From Megamerina dolium (Eukaryota; Arthropoda; Insecta; Diptera; Megamerinidae), in assembly GCA_963854835.1 (NCBI GenBank), contig OY978527.1:43846040-43910039 (forward strand): DNA of 64,000 nucleotides, read 5' to 3'. The notes under the pieces are model-generated. The model saw only the letters and a list, made by a program, of their open reading frames with translations, was not told the origin of the DNA and ran no database searches. Shown here in pieces: positions 33,797 through 45,409 of the stretch (position 1 is the first letter of the stretch; each line of letters begins with the position of its first letter). A program made the translations under genes and the position numbers.

Positions 33797-36700
33797 AAAA
33801 ACGTAAATAAATAAATAAACACTTAAGCAACGGGAAACAACCACAATAACAACAGTATCATCATCGACATCGTCATCATCATTATCATAATACAAAAAAG
33901 TGATAATGACAAACAACTATTCATGGTGCGTGACTATATATTTAAGTATGTAAATACTCGTTTATTTTGAAAATAGCATTAAACAATATCTTAATCAATG
34001 TCATCATCATCCATTTTTGATAAGATTGACTTTGCTGTTGCTGTGCTTTTTATTTATTTTGGAGTTAATTCTATTTTCAAATTTTTGTATTTGGTTTTTC
34101 TTTGCTAATACTTTGCAAAGAATGTTATTCAACTTGGTATACAGTTTTCCTTTAACGCTATGATTTTATTTGAAAGTAGAAACATCTGCTTATACCATTT
34201 TGTTACATATGTACATACATATGTACATATTAGCCAATTAATGTCGTTGAAAATAGTTACGATTTATACGACCAAGTTCATATTAGGACATTGTTGACAT
34301 TATACTAGAGCATTCAGGATACAATTAATTTCTTATATCTAATACGAAAACGAACTGTATAAAGTACTAAGCGTACGCATATGTATCGTATGTACTGATA
34401 CTTATGTAGCATTATCAAATAGCATCATCCACAAAGCATTATTTGTACCTTTATGTAGCAAACTGAATGCCTTTTATTTGATTTTATTGTAATGCAATTA
34501 ATTCTATGTGGTGTAATAATAACGACACCGGAAAGGATAAATAGATATTATGCTTCTGTAGGTATGTACTTGGCAAGTATCTAAGCATTTGCACTATGAA
34601 GCAATTAATTATGATAAGATTAATGTTATTATCCATAGCTAAAGGTGTATGAAGGTGAAATGAGAAATTATAGTTTTTTTTTTTTTTTACAAGAAAACAT
34701 GTAAAATGAGTGTTCTATTAAATGCTACAATTTGTATGGTAGTTGCAAAACTTACTGCAATTTAAGTAGTAAAATCTAATAAGAAATTTAAAGCTTTAAG
34801 TTGAAATGATCAACTCTTTTTAAGTTGTTGACTATTTTATGCTTTCTTCTTTGGAGATTGAATATTGGCTAAATGAATGAATATTACATCAAGTCATCGC
34901 ACTAGAAGTGTTAAAGAACGATGGGAGAAATGAAAGCAAGAGAATAGAGCAAAAAGAAAAAACAAAATCGATTCGAATCGAATATTTGAAGTTTAATAAA
35001 ACTAAAAGGTTTTGCACTACGTTTTCACTTTTTACGCTTACTGCTACTAGTTTAGTGCTATAGTAAATATAGCAAATAAGCGCGAATTTACTATACAAAT
35101 AAATATCTATTTATGTAAGAGTATGTGTATATGAATACATGAAGTTACCTTTTACTATTGATGATATGGAAGTCGTAAATCATGAAATAGCAAATGTGTG
35201 TAGCGTTCGTATTGATGTCTTGCAGTTTCTATTCGTGTGTGCGTGTTTGTATATATTATTGACTTTTCAGTATAATTTTATATACTTATCTACTAGGTAC
35301 TCGATAAACGAGCTTTTTGCTCTAATAAGTACATAGTAGTAAACTAAATTAACGATGCCTAAACAGAAGTTTAGTTGGCACTTTTTTGGCTCTTTTACTC
35401 AAACATGATAACTCCATGGCTCTTCATCGTGAATGGACATGGAATCTGTTAGTTTGTAGTGTATTCAGTCTGGTTTCTAGTTGTTGTTGCTTCATTACAA
35501 TAAATTGAATATTGTTAGTGTATGCAAATATTGAAATTCATACTCACATATTGTCATTTGAAGAGCAGACATCTCTGTTGGTAATTGGTTTTGGCTCCGG
35601 ACTTATTTTCCTTGACAGCCCTGTACTAAATATATACCTGCATATATAGAATTTATGAGTTCGAGTGCTAAACTAAAATTCCTAGTATTCTAACGCCTTT
35701 AAAATTCTTCGTTGTTTCTTCGAGTTGTCTGCTTTTATGGGCCCGAGCCAAATTCTTGTGTCAATATTCTTTTTTTTTGTGATTTCTCATAAGAACTGTC
35801 CATTTGATTGATTGATTATTTGATTGAAGTCAAAAGTTGAACTATTTGTTTGATTGAAAATAGAGTTGGTGTTATATACATACATATATACAGAGGAATA
35901 AAAGGTAAATAGCAAACTGAATTAAATTAAAAATCAATTCGAAAGTAAATTATATATGCATACTAGACATATGTATGTTAAATTTTTAATAACATGTAAA
36001 TATGTTCAACTAATTTGATATGTAAACATAATAAAAAGTTGAACTTAAGAAGCACGTATTCATAACTTTGCTATTATAATATACGCTAGTATTCTTACTC
36101 ATAACATAATTAGATTATTTATATATACACATCGTATATTGGATTAAAGCACTTTACGCACATGCATTTGAGAAACTTTTCACTACTTATGTATGATATT
36201 ACAATGATATTTTTGAACAACACCCATACTACTTTTTGCTGCAACTCACAGAAGTGGTAAGAAATGTAAATTCAACTCTATGAGGAAATATATACAATAT
36301 GTAAATAATAATATGCATTGTATTATATGTGTTTAATTTTGTATAAGGTAGTATTTGTTGAATTACTATTGTAAGTTCTTCAAATATGTTTGAAAATGTT
36401 GAAAATTTTATATTTTTTTGATTTGTTCACAACATTTTCTTTATGAATAATACTTATATATTTATGTATTATAAATATACTATAAGTTGGAGTTAGCGTA
36501 GGTAGTCTCATGTGGCTCCACCAAATTGAGTAGCAAAAGCTTTTCGCCTAAAAATAACTTGTAGTTTGAAATAAAAAAAAAAAAAAAAAGTTATAGCACC
36601 AAAATTGAAAAAAAAAAAAATTATAAAAATTCAATGTGTCAGTGTCAGCTTAAAATAATTGTAGAAACATTTCGTTTTATATGATAATTTGGCATAGTCA

Positions 36701-36840
36701 ATTTCGATTTTTTTAAAAAGTTTACATATGAAGTTTTTAATTAAATTGCATTATTTTTATGTAATTATTTTCGGAAAGATTATATTATTTAGTAATAAAT
36801 AAAAGTCTTAGTTAATACTAAATATTCCCAAAATTTGTTT
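33797..36840. other. AT-rich stretch, no gene seen
   Basis: A CATCATCGA-type trinucleotide run lies at 33852-33888. A palindromic cluster of ACATATGTACAT around 34203-34230, a T-run at 34676-34688 and A-runs at about 36570-36620 are the only structures noticed. Confidence 0.5.
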
Positions 36841-36841
36841 A

Positions 36842-37262
36842 TTGGTTGCTATATTTAAGAGGTATCCCACTTTCGTTAGGATTATCTGCAGACACATTTG
36901 CCAGAATACTCGGACAAGTTGGAATGCACCGATTCGTACAACGTTTACAAATCCTGGAAAATTATTTTCAAAATTTACGTTCTTTGACCCTGATATTCAG
37001 TACACTTCGCCTATATCTATCGCATATATGAGCAGCAAATATTCAATATGATGGATTGATTTATGTCTTCGCTCACTCTATGGATAATATTCATTCAATG
37101 CAAGCTCATATTGTACATAACGAAGAAGCCATCGCAACTGTAAAAGTGAGTGTTATCAAGAGCAAAAAATTTTCGACTCGACTTTGTCAACAACTTGGCC
37201 CCTGTCTGTCCATTACGTATAGTTGGGCTATAGTTTGCGTAGTGAATTTGGTGAATGGATAG
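36842..37262 (+). other. Cluster of short open frames of protein-like composition, not recognised
   Basis: Three 60-69 codon frames overlap or adjoin here. Their base composition (about 40% GC) and codon mix are richer than the surrounding AT-rich DNA, which suggests a worn coding sequence. I recognise no domain. The downstream sequence to about 37440 (ending near GGCCATGGACTGTGG) looks similar in composition. It could be a relic of an LTR element or a processed copy. No product is claimed. Confidence 0.25.
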
Positions 37263-37815
37263 AAAAAATCAACTGGAAGTCGAAGCGCCTACTTATCCTG
37301 AAATCATCAACGAGGATCATTTCTTGTTTAATGAGTTTGTGAATTTACAAATTTTTTATGAGAGACGCGAGACCCCATTAAAGACTTGGAAGTCGACATG
37401 TTGCCCGTTATTAATGAGATAAGGCCATGGACTGTGGTATACAGTGTGTTTTATTTGAAAGTTCTATATTTCGAAAGAAAAAAAAAAATAATAATAAACT
37501 ACCCGTTCAATTCAAGTTCAATTATAAAAGAATTTAATTAGTGCAGATACTTTTTTGTTTCTACAACTTCAAGAAACTCTAGGAAACTACAAATAATTAA
37601 TACATGTTAAGTTCATAAATTTGATCCGGTCTTAGAACAATGAAAGTATCACCACATGCTATTTTTCTGCTCCTAGCAGAGATAGATTTTATGAGAGTAA
37701 TAGCTTATTGTACTATATCTGGTATAATGCAATTTGGTCATGAATGGAAATAAATTAAAAAGAAATATGAAATAAATAAAAATATTGCATTTTATCATTT
37801 GAATGACCATAAATA

Positions 37816-37880
37816 AGAGAGAGAGAGAGAGATAGAAAGGGAGTGAGAGAGAGAGGGAGAGGAAAAAAGAGATGTAGAGG
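37816..37880. repeat. (GA)n-rich microsatellite
   Basis: Imperfect GA/GGGA dinucleotide tract. Confidence 0.9.
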
Positions 37881-37987
37881 GAGGTCTACTTATGAGTAGA
37901 TAAAAATTGATGCAATATGTATAAGAGTATAGAATGTATTAAAGTAGGGAAATTTCTCTTTCAACTTTCAAGATTTATAATTTGATA

Positions 37988-38338
37988 AAAAAAAAAAAAA
38001 TAAATAAATATGTGGCACATAAAGCCCCAAAGGGCTCATTGGCCGAGCTTCTCTTCCATTACTGTTGTGCGTCTTAAATTTGAACAGTATTAGAAGGGAT
38101 CTACTTATTTTAGCCGGTTCCGAACGGCAGAACACTTGTGACATCACTTTTTCTGAGCTTTGTCACAGAGTTCTTTTAGAAGCTTTTTCATGGAAAGTTG
38201 TTACTGTCGGAAGAATTGCCAATTGCTTGCCGACAGGTGGGTACCATTCGAAAGAAAAATCTTATCGATATTAAATTTGTTATGCATCAGCCGGGGATTG
38301 AACCACGACCTACAGATCAGAAGGCGAACACGGCACCC
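37988..38338 (-). mobile_element. tRNA-derived SINE with perfect 14-bp target duplication
   Basis: It is flanked by TTTATAATTTGATA at 37974-37987 and 38339-38352. The minus strand begins GGGTGCCGTG at 38338 and ends in a T-rich/ATTT tail (plus-strand A14 then AAATAAAT). The tRNA-like head has lost the A box by a small deletion between the GGCACC end and the anticodon-like part; the B-box part reads GGTTCAATCCC. The body matches the SINE at 49.1 kb over its full length (about 350 bp). Confidence 0.9.
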
Positions 38339-38352
38339 TTTATAATTTGATA

Positions 38353-41300
38353 CCAATGATAAATATTATATATAAATTAATATTACAATACTAGTATAAG
38401 TATATAAATAAATTTCAAAGATTTAGAGAGAAACGTTTTGAAGAAGAGTTTCGTCTGTTGATTTTCTTTAGATTTAATATCTAAGATTACTTATAAATCG
38501 GCTTCGAAATGCTGTTGACATTTCCATAACGGCATTTAGAGAATCTATGAAAGGACCCAAAATGTCGCTGACAACATTATTCACGGACATATTTCATATA
38601 TTATATATTGATATAGAATGATCGATCATTATTAGATGCCGATAATTTTGCCTTTGAGCAACGAAAACTTTGCAAGCGTGAGAAGCATTTGTTTATAATT
38701 CATTTTTGTTCTTTTAACATATACTAATTGGACGAAAATACTAGAAAATATAAAGCAACAAAATCTACTACTTATATGTGTATGTAGTGTTATAAATATA
38801 AACGAGTTATTTTTCATTGCTAATGCATCCTTACTCATCTTTGAGTAAACATATCTCAAATGAGCAATTATAATTTTATTATATTGTTTTTTTTTTTGTT
38901 TTTGTTTTATTTATTTGTTTATTTATTGACATTGCTTTTGGTTTTTGCTATTGTTGTTTTAGTTGTCAAGTTGATAAACGAATGTTGAAACTTTGTCCTC
39001 TAATCCTTTTCGGCAAGTACAATATATTTGTATGTTACAATTGCAACTAAATATTGCATACATATATACGTATATCCACCACAATTTGTTTAAAAATTTT
39101 CATTTCGTTTGGGTGGATTGTGGCAATAGTGGTCACTTAGTGGCCACGTTGCAATGTAGTAGTATGATAGTTACTACGTACATATTAGTATATGGCATTT
39201 AGTAGTAGCTGTAGTACCTAGTATTTGTTTGTGGTAGTATTCAGTATTAGTATTGTACTTATTTGTTATTTATTTGTTGGCTATTTTGTGTGGGTTTAAC
39301 TTTAATTCACTTGTTTTTTTGTTGCAGCATGATACAGTCAAACTATTTCCGTTTTCAATATTCACATAGATTTTTATCTTTTCTGATAATATTATGATAC
39401 TAAAAAAAATATTTTTTGGATGCGTTTTTTTTTAAAGTGAAATAAAACAAAAAAGTATGTGAAATAATAATAGAATCGAATAAAATGAAATTGCAATTTT
39501 TTCTCCCAAAATACTGTTTATTTTATTTTGCTTATTCGCTTGCATCCATATTATGTATACATATGCATATGGATGCGTTGTACTTACAGATGCACGTACT
39601 CGTATTTATGTATGTACATACTCGTACTCGTGCAATATATATAATATGTAGGTGTAGCGTCGTATTGTCTGAAAATTTTAAAAATTCTGTACGTATGCTC
39701 TTTTTCTATTATTTTACCGCAAAGTGATTGTACGTGCGTGCATATCATCACCGGGGGTTGCATACATGAATATGCATATGTGGTTTTTATTTTTGCTTAT
39801 ACCATACATTCACACTATACATATGTGCAAATTGTGGTACAATTTGATAATGATCGTTAAATAAAATTGGTCAAGGTTTGTTTGTTTCTTTTTGGCGGGT
39901 TGTGGGAAATGGGGTCAATATGCATATGTAAATGTTATTCTTTGATATCAATTATTGCCATAATAGAATTAAGTAATTTACATATACAAATTATTCTTCA
40001 TATTTCTCTACACTTCGTTGGTAGCGCATGAATATTTGGTAAGTGAAATATGTATAATAATTCTTATACAATTATTATATTTTTTGTCATATCACTATCA
40101 CATCATAGGTTAACATTATTATTGATTTTACGATTGGAGTCGCCAACAATTGACAGTTAATTTAATATGATGAGTGTAGAAAGTGTACTAAAATGACTTG
40201 ACTATGTTAAAATTTATGACTTAATAGTCGAGACCCAATAAAATCATTGATAAAATTTTATACATAGAAGAGTATGTATATAAAAACAGTCAATATTCTT
40301 AATACAATCGAAACAATAGCATTTAACGCTACATACATATACAATTTAAGTAAGTATATAGTGGCAATCAATATTCACAAATAGCAATAAACTATGATTT
40401 TATCACATACTCAAATACACACACTTACATCTACTGTTCATTATTAATATTACTTCTACGAGACAACCACACCCCAAATACATACACATATATAATATAT
40501 GTTAGTTATTGGCAAAATCGGCCTGAGTAGATTGAAATGTGACATTGAATCAATATATATGGTATACTTAATAGTACATATGTATTGTATATAAAGGAAA
40601 TGTCATTAAAATTAATAGACTACATTTAGATTAGATGAGAATTACCGTTATGTCATCGATTTTAATTAAAATTTCTTCATACTCACATACACATACACCC
40701 ATGAATATAGAATTTGGCACCGAAGTGTTCCATCATTGTGCTGGCAATTTATTGCTCTATTCATTTCCGTTGTTAAATGCCATTGATAAACGTCTATCTA
40801 TAAATATATTTTCGATTTATGTGAGCGTATTTGTATGAATGATGAATTTCATTTTTACGATTACTTATTGGTGTTTTCTTATGATTTACTATTTTTGTTT
40901 GTTATCTTAAGTAGTGTAATTAAATCGTTAAGAAGCGTTTGTCCGGCTTGTATTTTTAGTTTTTATTTTTCACTTATTCTTCGCTATTTTTACGATTATC
41001 AATTTAGGAAGTTATAATAAATATTGATTGGTTAAAACTCTCAGTCAATGAAATGTCTAATAACTAAATCAGAGAAATGAAATTGTGAGTACAGTGGATG
41101 CCCAGTATAACATACGTTTTGGTATTTGGTATTTAACGAATTGACAACTTTTTTCATTAACGCTTCTATATTGCAAACGAGAGTTAGGGTTGATATCCCA
41201 TATAAAAAACGGGTTTGTCAAGCAAAAGAAAAAATATAAAAATTTAGATTGGTGTTCTTTCTATTTCTCCATCTGAAGGAATTTTATACTAGTCAGCAAA

Positions 41301-41478
41301 TTCGTTAAATGGAAAATTCTGGAAAATTTTTATTTTGTTGAGGTCACTTTGGCCCATATCAAAGTCGCTTAAAATTTGTAACTTCTTTTTAAAAGACAAA
41401 GTTCATTATACTGTAAGTCGACAAAATATTGCGATATTTGATCGATTTTTCTATATAGTAATACAATAAAGAAAAATT
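38353..41478. other. AT-rich stretch, no gene seen
   Basis: Small open frames only, and CATA/TATG repeats. No mobile-element end recognised. Confidence 0.5.
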
Positions 41479-41479
41479 T

Positions 41480-42185
41480 GGCATGCTTATCTTCGGTACA
41501 AGCGAGCATATATTCGCGCGAGGTACAGTATTCTCAGAGTTGGAAATAGAGTCGCGTCGAATGAGTCTTACGGTGAACGAGGGCAAGACGAAGTATCTAG
41601 TATCAACAAACAAAGAGTCCCATCGTCTTGGACAGCACGGCACTGTTGAACTACGCTTTTGAATTAGTGAAGCACTTTATCTATCTTGGAACCAGCATTA
41701 ACACCAGTAATGGCGTCAACCTGGAGAGCGAAGAATCACTCTTGCTAACAGGTGCTATTTTGGGCTAAGTAAGCAATTGAGAAGTCTGGCCCTCTCTCGA
41801 GCCACGAAAACACAAATCTACAAGTCCTAATCATGCCTGTCCTTGGACAATTTCCATCCCAGTTGAGAGAATTCTGGAAGTTTTTGAGAGAAAAGTCCTA
41901 TGCAAGATCTTTGGACTTATTTCCGTTGTTGGCGAATATGAAATAAGGTACAACCATGAGCTCTGTGAGTTGTATGCCGACACCGACATAGTAAAGCGCA
42001 TTAAAATTCAGCGGCTGGGTCATGTAGAGCGAATGTAAGAACACGCTCCGCCTAAAAAGGTGTTATATTCAGAACCCATTGATGGACGACGCTGAAGAGA
42101 CAGACTTAACCTCCGGTTGGAAGACAGGCTTGGAATTGCTAACTGGCGACAACTAGCGAAGGAAAGAGCTTCCTAGCGAAGCATG
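41480..42185 (+). mobile_element. RTE-type LINE fragment, same family as 30-31.7 kb, opposite strand
   Basis: The plus-strand sequence matches the minus-strand element at 30.0-30.8 kb: GAGGGCAAGACGAAGTATCT, TATCTTGGAACCAGCATTAA and GTAAGCAATTGAGAAG. The reading covers the RT thumb and C-terminal region (NEGKTKYLVSTNKES, YLGTSINT, QRLGHVER). It is broken into several frames and lacks the RT active site. I did not find target duplications. Confidence 0.75.
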
Positions 42186-44434
42186 CTAACAATTGTAACA
42201 AATAACGTTCACAAGTATACAAACATCTATTCTTAACCTTAGTTTTGTGTGCAAAATAGGACAGGTTTTCATCTAAGCATAATTTTGTATAGAAAGTAGG
42301 CATGGATTCCTTCCCATCACACTCATACATAATTGTAAGTAGTGGGTTTCATTGCAATAGCTTGACATTGTCGAAATTCTTTTGTATGGCTGATAGAAGT
42401 GGTTTTCATAATATTTCGTCCATTTATAAACTTCGGTCCGTTCGTAAAAGAATAAAATCTAAAGATATTCGGTGAAATTTTTTAATATTTATAGCAGTTA
42501 CAGTGCAGATAGGCAGACAGATGCAAATACAGACATGGCTAAATCGACTAAGATGATGATTCTGATCAACAAATTATAATATATACTATCTTATACCTGT
42601 CACCTATGTTTTTGGGTATTGCAAACGGAAGCACACACTCAACATATCTATGACTCTTTTATTATAAGGTATAATAACACAAATTAATTGATTATTTACA
42701 ACAATAAAAAAATTAATATTTTTACAACATTTATTGAATTTAAATAATCCCCGCGTTTTCAATCAGAGTCAATTATTGTATATGACAAACTGAAATGATT
42801 GAAAATGATTTATTATTGTGTGAAAAAATTAAAAATAAAATATTAAAATAAAATATTCAACAAAATGGAAAATCGGCTCAATGTTTTTAGTTTGATACAA
42901 ACATGAGAGTGTACATTTGCATTGTTTTTGCATATACTCGATATACTCGTATATGATGTATTGTGTAAATACATATGTACATATACATATATGCACAATA
43001 CATATCTACGTGTTCTTACCTATATAAAATTAAAATTGCATAAAATAACACGAAAAATCATTGATGAATCAACACGTGTACAAATAAATGTAAGTAAACT
43101 GTCCTGGCTACGTGTTCTGTTGGCTTCAATGACCATTTTTATTTTTGTGTGGTTAAATGCATTTAAAATTTATGTACATAGTTAAACTAAAATGTTTCAA
43201 CTGTTTAATTGTCTACAATGATAAAATTTTAACTCTAGTTTCATACATTTTTGAGTAGTTTGTTTTGAATAAACCGATTTATCATCAGAGTACTTACAGT
43301 ATTGATTTTGTATAATATACAATTGTTTCAAAGTCAACACATTGTTGGCATATTTAGCTGACATTTTTCATTAATTCATATGTTTTCATAATCACGTTAG
43401 TAGCAATTACAATTTTAGCGCCTTAAATAGTATTAATATTTATGCTACTAATGGGTCATATGGCAGCATGACTAGACATATGCGAAATCATTTTAAATGT
43501 ATTGCATTCGTGATTATAGCAACATTATATCAACATTTTAATAATAATAATAATATGAATTTTATATTTATATAGAAATGTTTTCGTAATGTTGTAGGTA
43601 ATTACATGCGAAGTACATACATAACGTACATATATGCATACACAATTTATATACAGTAAAAACACGCGTGTGTATAATATACAAAAATATTACAATTTTA
43701 CCACAGTGCTAAATACAAAATAGTATTCATAACGAATAATTCCAAGCTTATGCATATTTTGGATGTAGTAACATTTCTACAAATACTAATATTCGTTGGC
43801 GTGCGGATCTATTTAAAGCAACTACACAACTACATGTATTTACATTTGCATTTTCTACATTTTCACCACAGCGTGGTGGTATGACTATGGTATGGGTATT
43901 ATGTATCTAATAGTGGTATGTTTATGGGTCGTGAGACAGCACATTTTAGGCGATGAACTTTGTTCTGACTGTCGTATATGCATGAATGAAGTCCATTGTA
44001 GAACCAACCAACCAACCCAATCATGCAGCTATGCATTTATAAATTCATACATGTACATCAGAAATATTAGCATTATGTAGCAGGAACATCGGAAGCAATA
44101 GCAATAGTAATACGAATAACAATCGCCATATGGAGAATAGCAATTATCATTATTAATGTAATTATAACAGTGTAAATATGTTGCCTTTGCTTTAGAATAT
44201 TTTTAGGCAATTTGTTTATTGGTTGTCATTGCATTTTGTTCATTTAAAAAAATTTTTTTTTTTGCTATTATTATGAAGTTTTAAATTGATGCAACTGTTT
44301 TACAAGCATTTATTCTTTCGAAAGTAGCCCAGACAGTGGTAATTTAAAAAGCCTCTGTGAATGAGCCACAAAAATGTAATTTGCCTTATTTGCCTCTATA
44401 GACTTTTTTATTAGAAATTTTATCGACTGAAGAG
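42186..44434. other. AT-rich stretch, no gene seen
   Basis: No domain in the small open frames; alternating purine/pyrimidine CATATGTACATA-type stretches at 42950-43000. Confidence 0.5.
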
Positions 44435-44448
44435 GATTCAGTTTAATA

Positions 44449-45243
44449 TTATTATTATTATACAGGCTATTTTTGCACTGCGAACAAAAAGATATTTTGT
44501 GAGCCTATTGCCCAACTAAAAAAATTCTAGACTATTTATAAATCTTGTAAATGCTGTGGGCTTAATTTTATCTATGTGGTTTGGAGTCAAGATTCCATTA
44601 CCTAGGTAACCAAGTCTACGTCTTGCCACTGCTGGGCAATTGCATAGAATATGTTCCGATGTTTCCTGCTCCTCATGACAGAGTCGACGGGTATCGTTTT
44701 CTACCACACCTAGTTAAGTCCACAGTGCCCAGTGAGCAACTCTGTGTAGGGTTTTATGTCATTTCTGCTGAGGTTAAGGACAGCATCCACCCTAACATGT
44801 GTGGGATCAATAAGTTCCTTCGACTGCCGCATGACCGTTTGGGCTCTCCAGTAGTCGAGAAGATCCCGTTTCTCCCTCTCACATATCAGGTTGTTCATGA
44901 AACTGTTTGTAACTCCGCAGAAGGGCTCTGGTCCAATGAAAGGAGTGCTTGCGCTTTACTTTGCAAGGGAATCGGCCATTTCGTTTCCCTTGTGTCCCTC
45001 GTGTCCCGGCACCCACATTAGGGTGACAGGATTCTTTGCTGCGAGGGCATTGAGAAGTTTAAAACATTCCCGAACAAGCTTTGACTGAAACGAGAATTTT
45101 GCCAGGACTTTAGAGCCTCTTGGCTGTCCGACAGGATGCATATTTTGGTACCATGGGTGCCCCTACGTATGCATTCTCTCACACATACCTCTAAGGCATG
45201 GACCTCCGCCTGAAAGATGGAAGCTGTTTTCCCCATTGCGATT
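44449..45243 (-). mobile_element. 5'-truncated RNase H LINE with 14-bp target duplication
   Basis: It is flanked by GATTCAGTTTAATA at 44435-44448 and 45244-45257. The minus strand ends in a short (TAA)n tail next to 44449. It carries RNase H and CCHC remains similar in layout to the element at 27 kb but clearly a different family, to judge from the diverged peptide. Confidence 0.88.
44515..45236 (-). pseudogene. LINE ORF2 C-terminus: RNase H and CCHC, frameshifted
   Basis: The minus strand reads KTASIFQAEVHALEVCVREC (RNase H Glu), then KICILSDSQEAL (Asp), then in another frame VTLMWVPGHEGHKGNEMADS (His and the last Asp). A further frame gives LLTGHCGLN, and then CHEEQETSEHILCNCP, the knuckle with its first Cys lost. 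The first Asp (DGS) lies beyond the 5' truncation. At least three frameshifts separate these blocks, so it is dead. Confidence 0.85.
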
Positions 45244-45271
45244 GATTCAGTTTAATAAGTATTACAGACTT

Positions 45272-45409
45272 ATTTTGAAGACTCAGGCTACTTTTGAAAG
45301 CACCGTTTTATTAGAGTTAATAATGTGTAATTCAGTTTAATAAGTATTACACATTATTAACTCTAGTAAAATGATGCTTTCAAAAGTCCGTAGCCTGAGT
45401 CTTCAAAAT
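45272..45409. repeat. Large quasi-palindrome (60/64-bp arms, 14-bp loop)
   Basis: Arm 1 (45272-45331) and arm 2 (45346-45409) are near-perfect reverse complements: ATTTTGAAGACTCAGGCTAC starts arm 1 and its reverse complement ends arm 2. Arm 2 has a 4-bp insertion (GGAC on the complementary strand) and there are three or so substitutions. A 20-bp direct repeat, TTCAGTTTAATAAGTATTAC, lies at 45247 and again at 45331. Confidence 0.9.

Noticed and set aside
33597..33830. 77-codon frame reading poly(SVRP) on the minus strand
   Set aside because: It is a translation of the (GGAC)n microsatellite.
44581..45021. 146-codon plus-strand open frame
   Set aside because: It is the antisense shadow of the RNase H LINE fragment on the minus strand.
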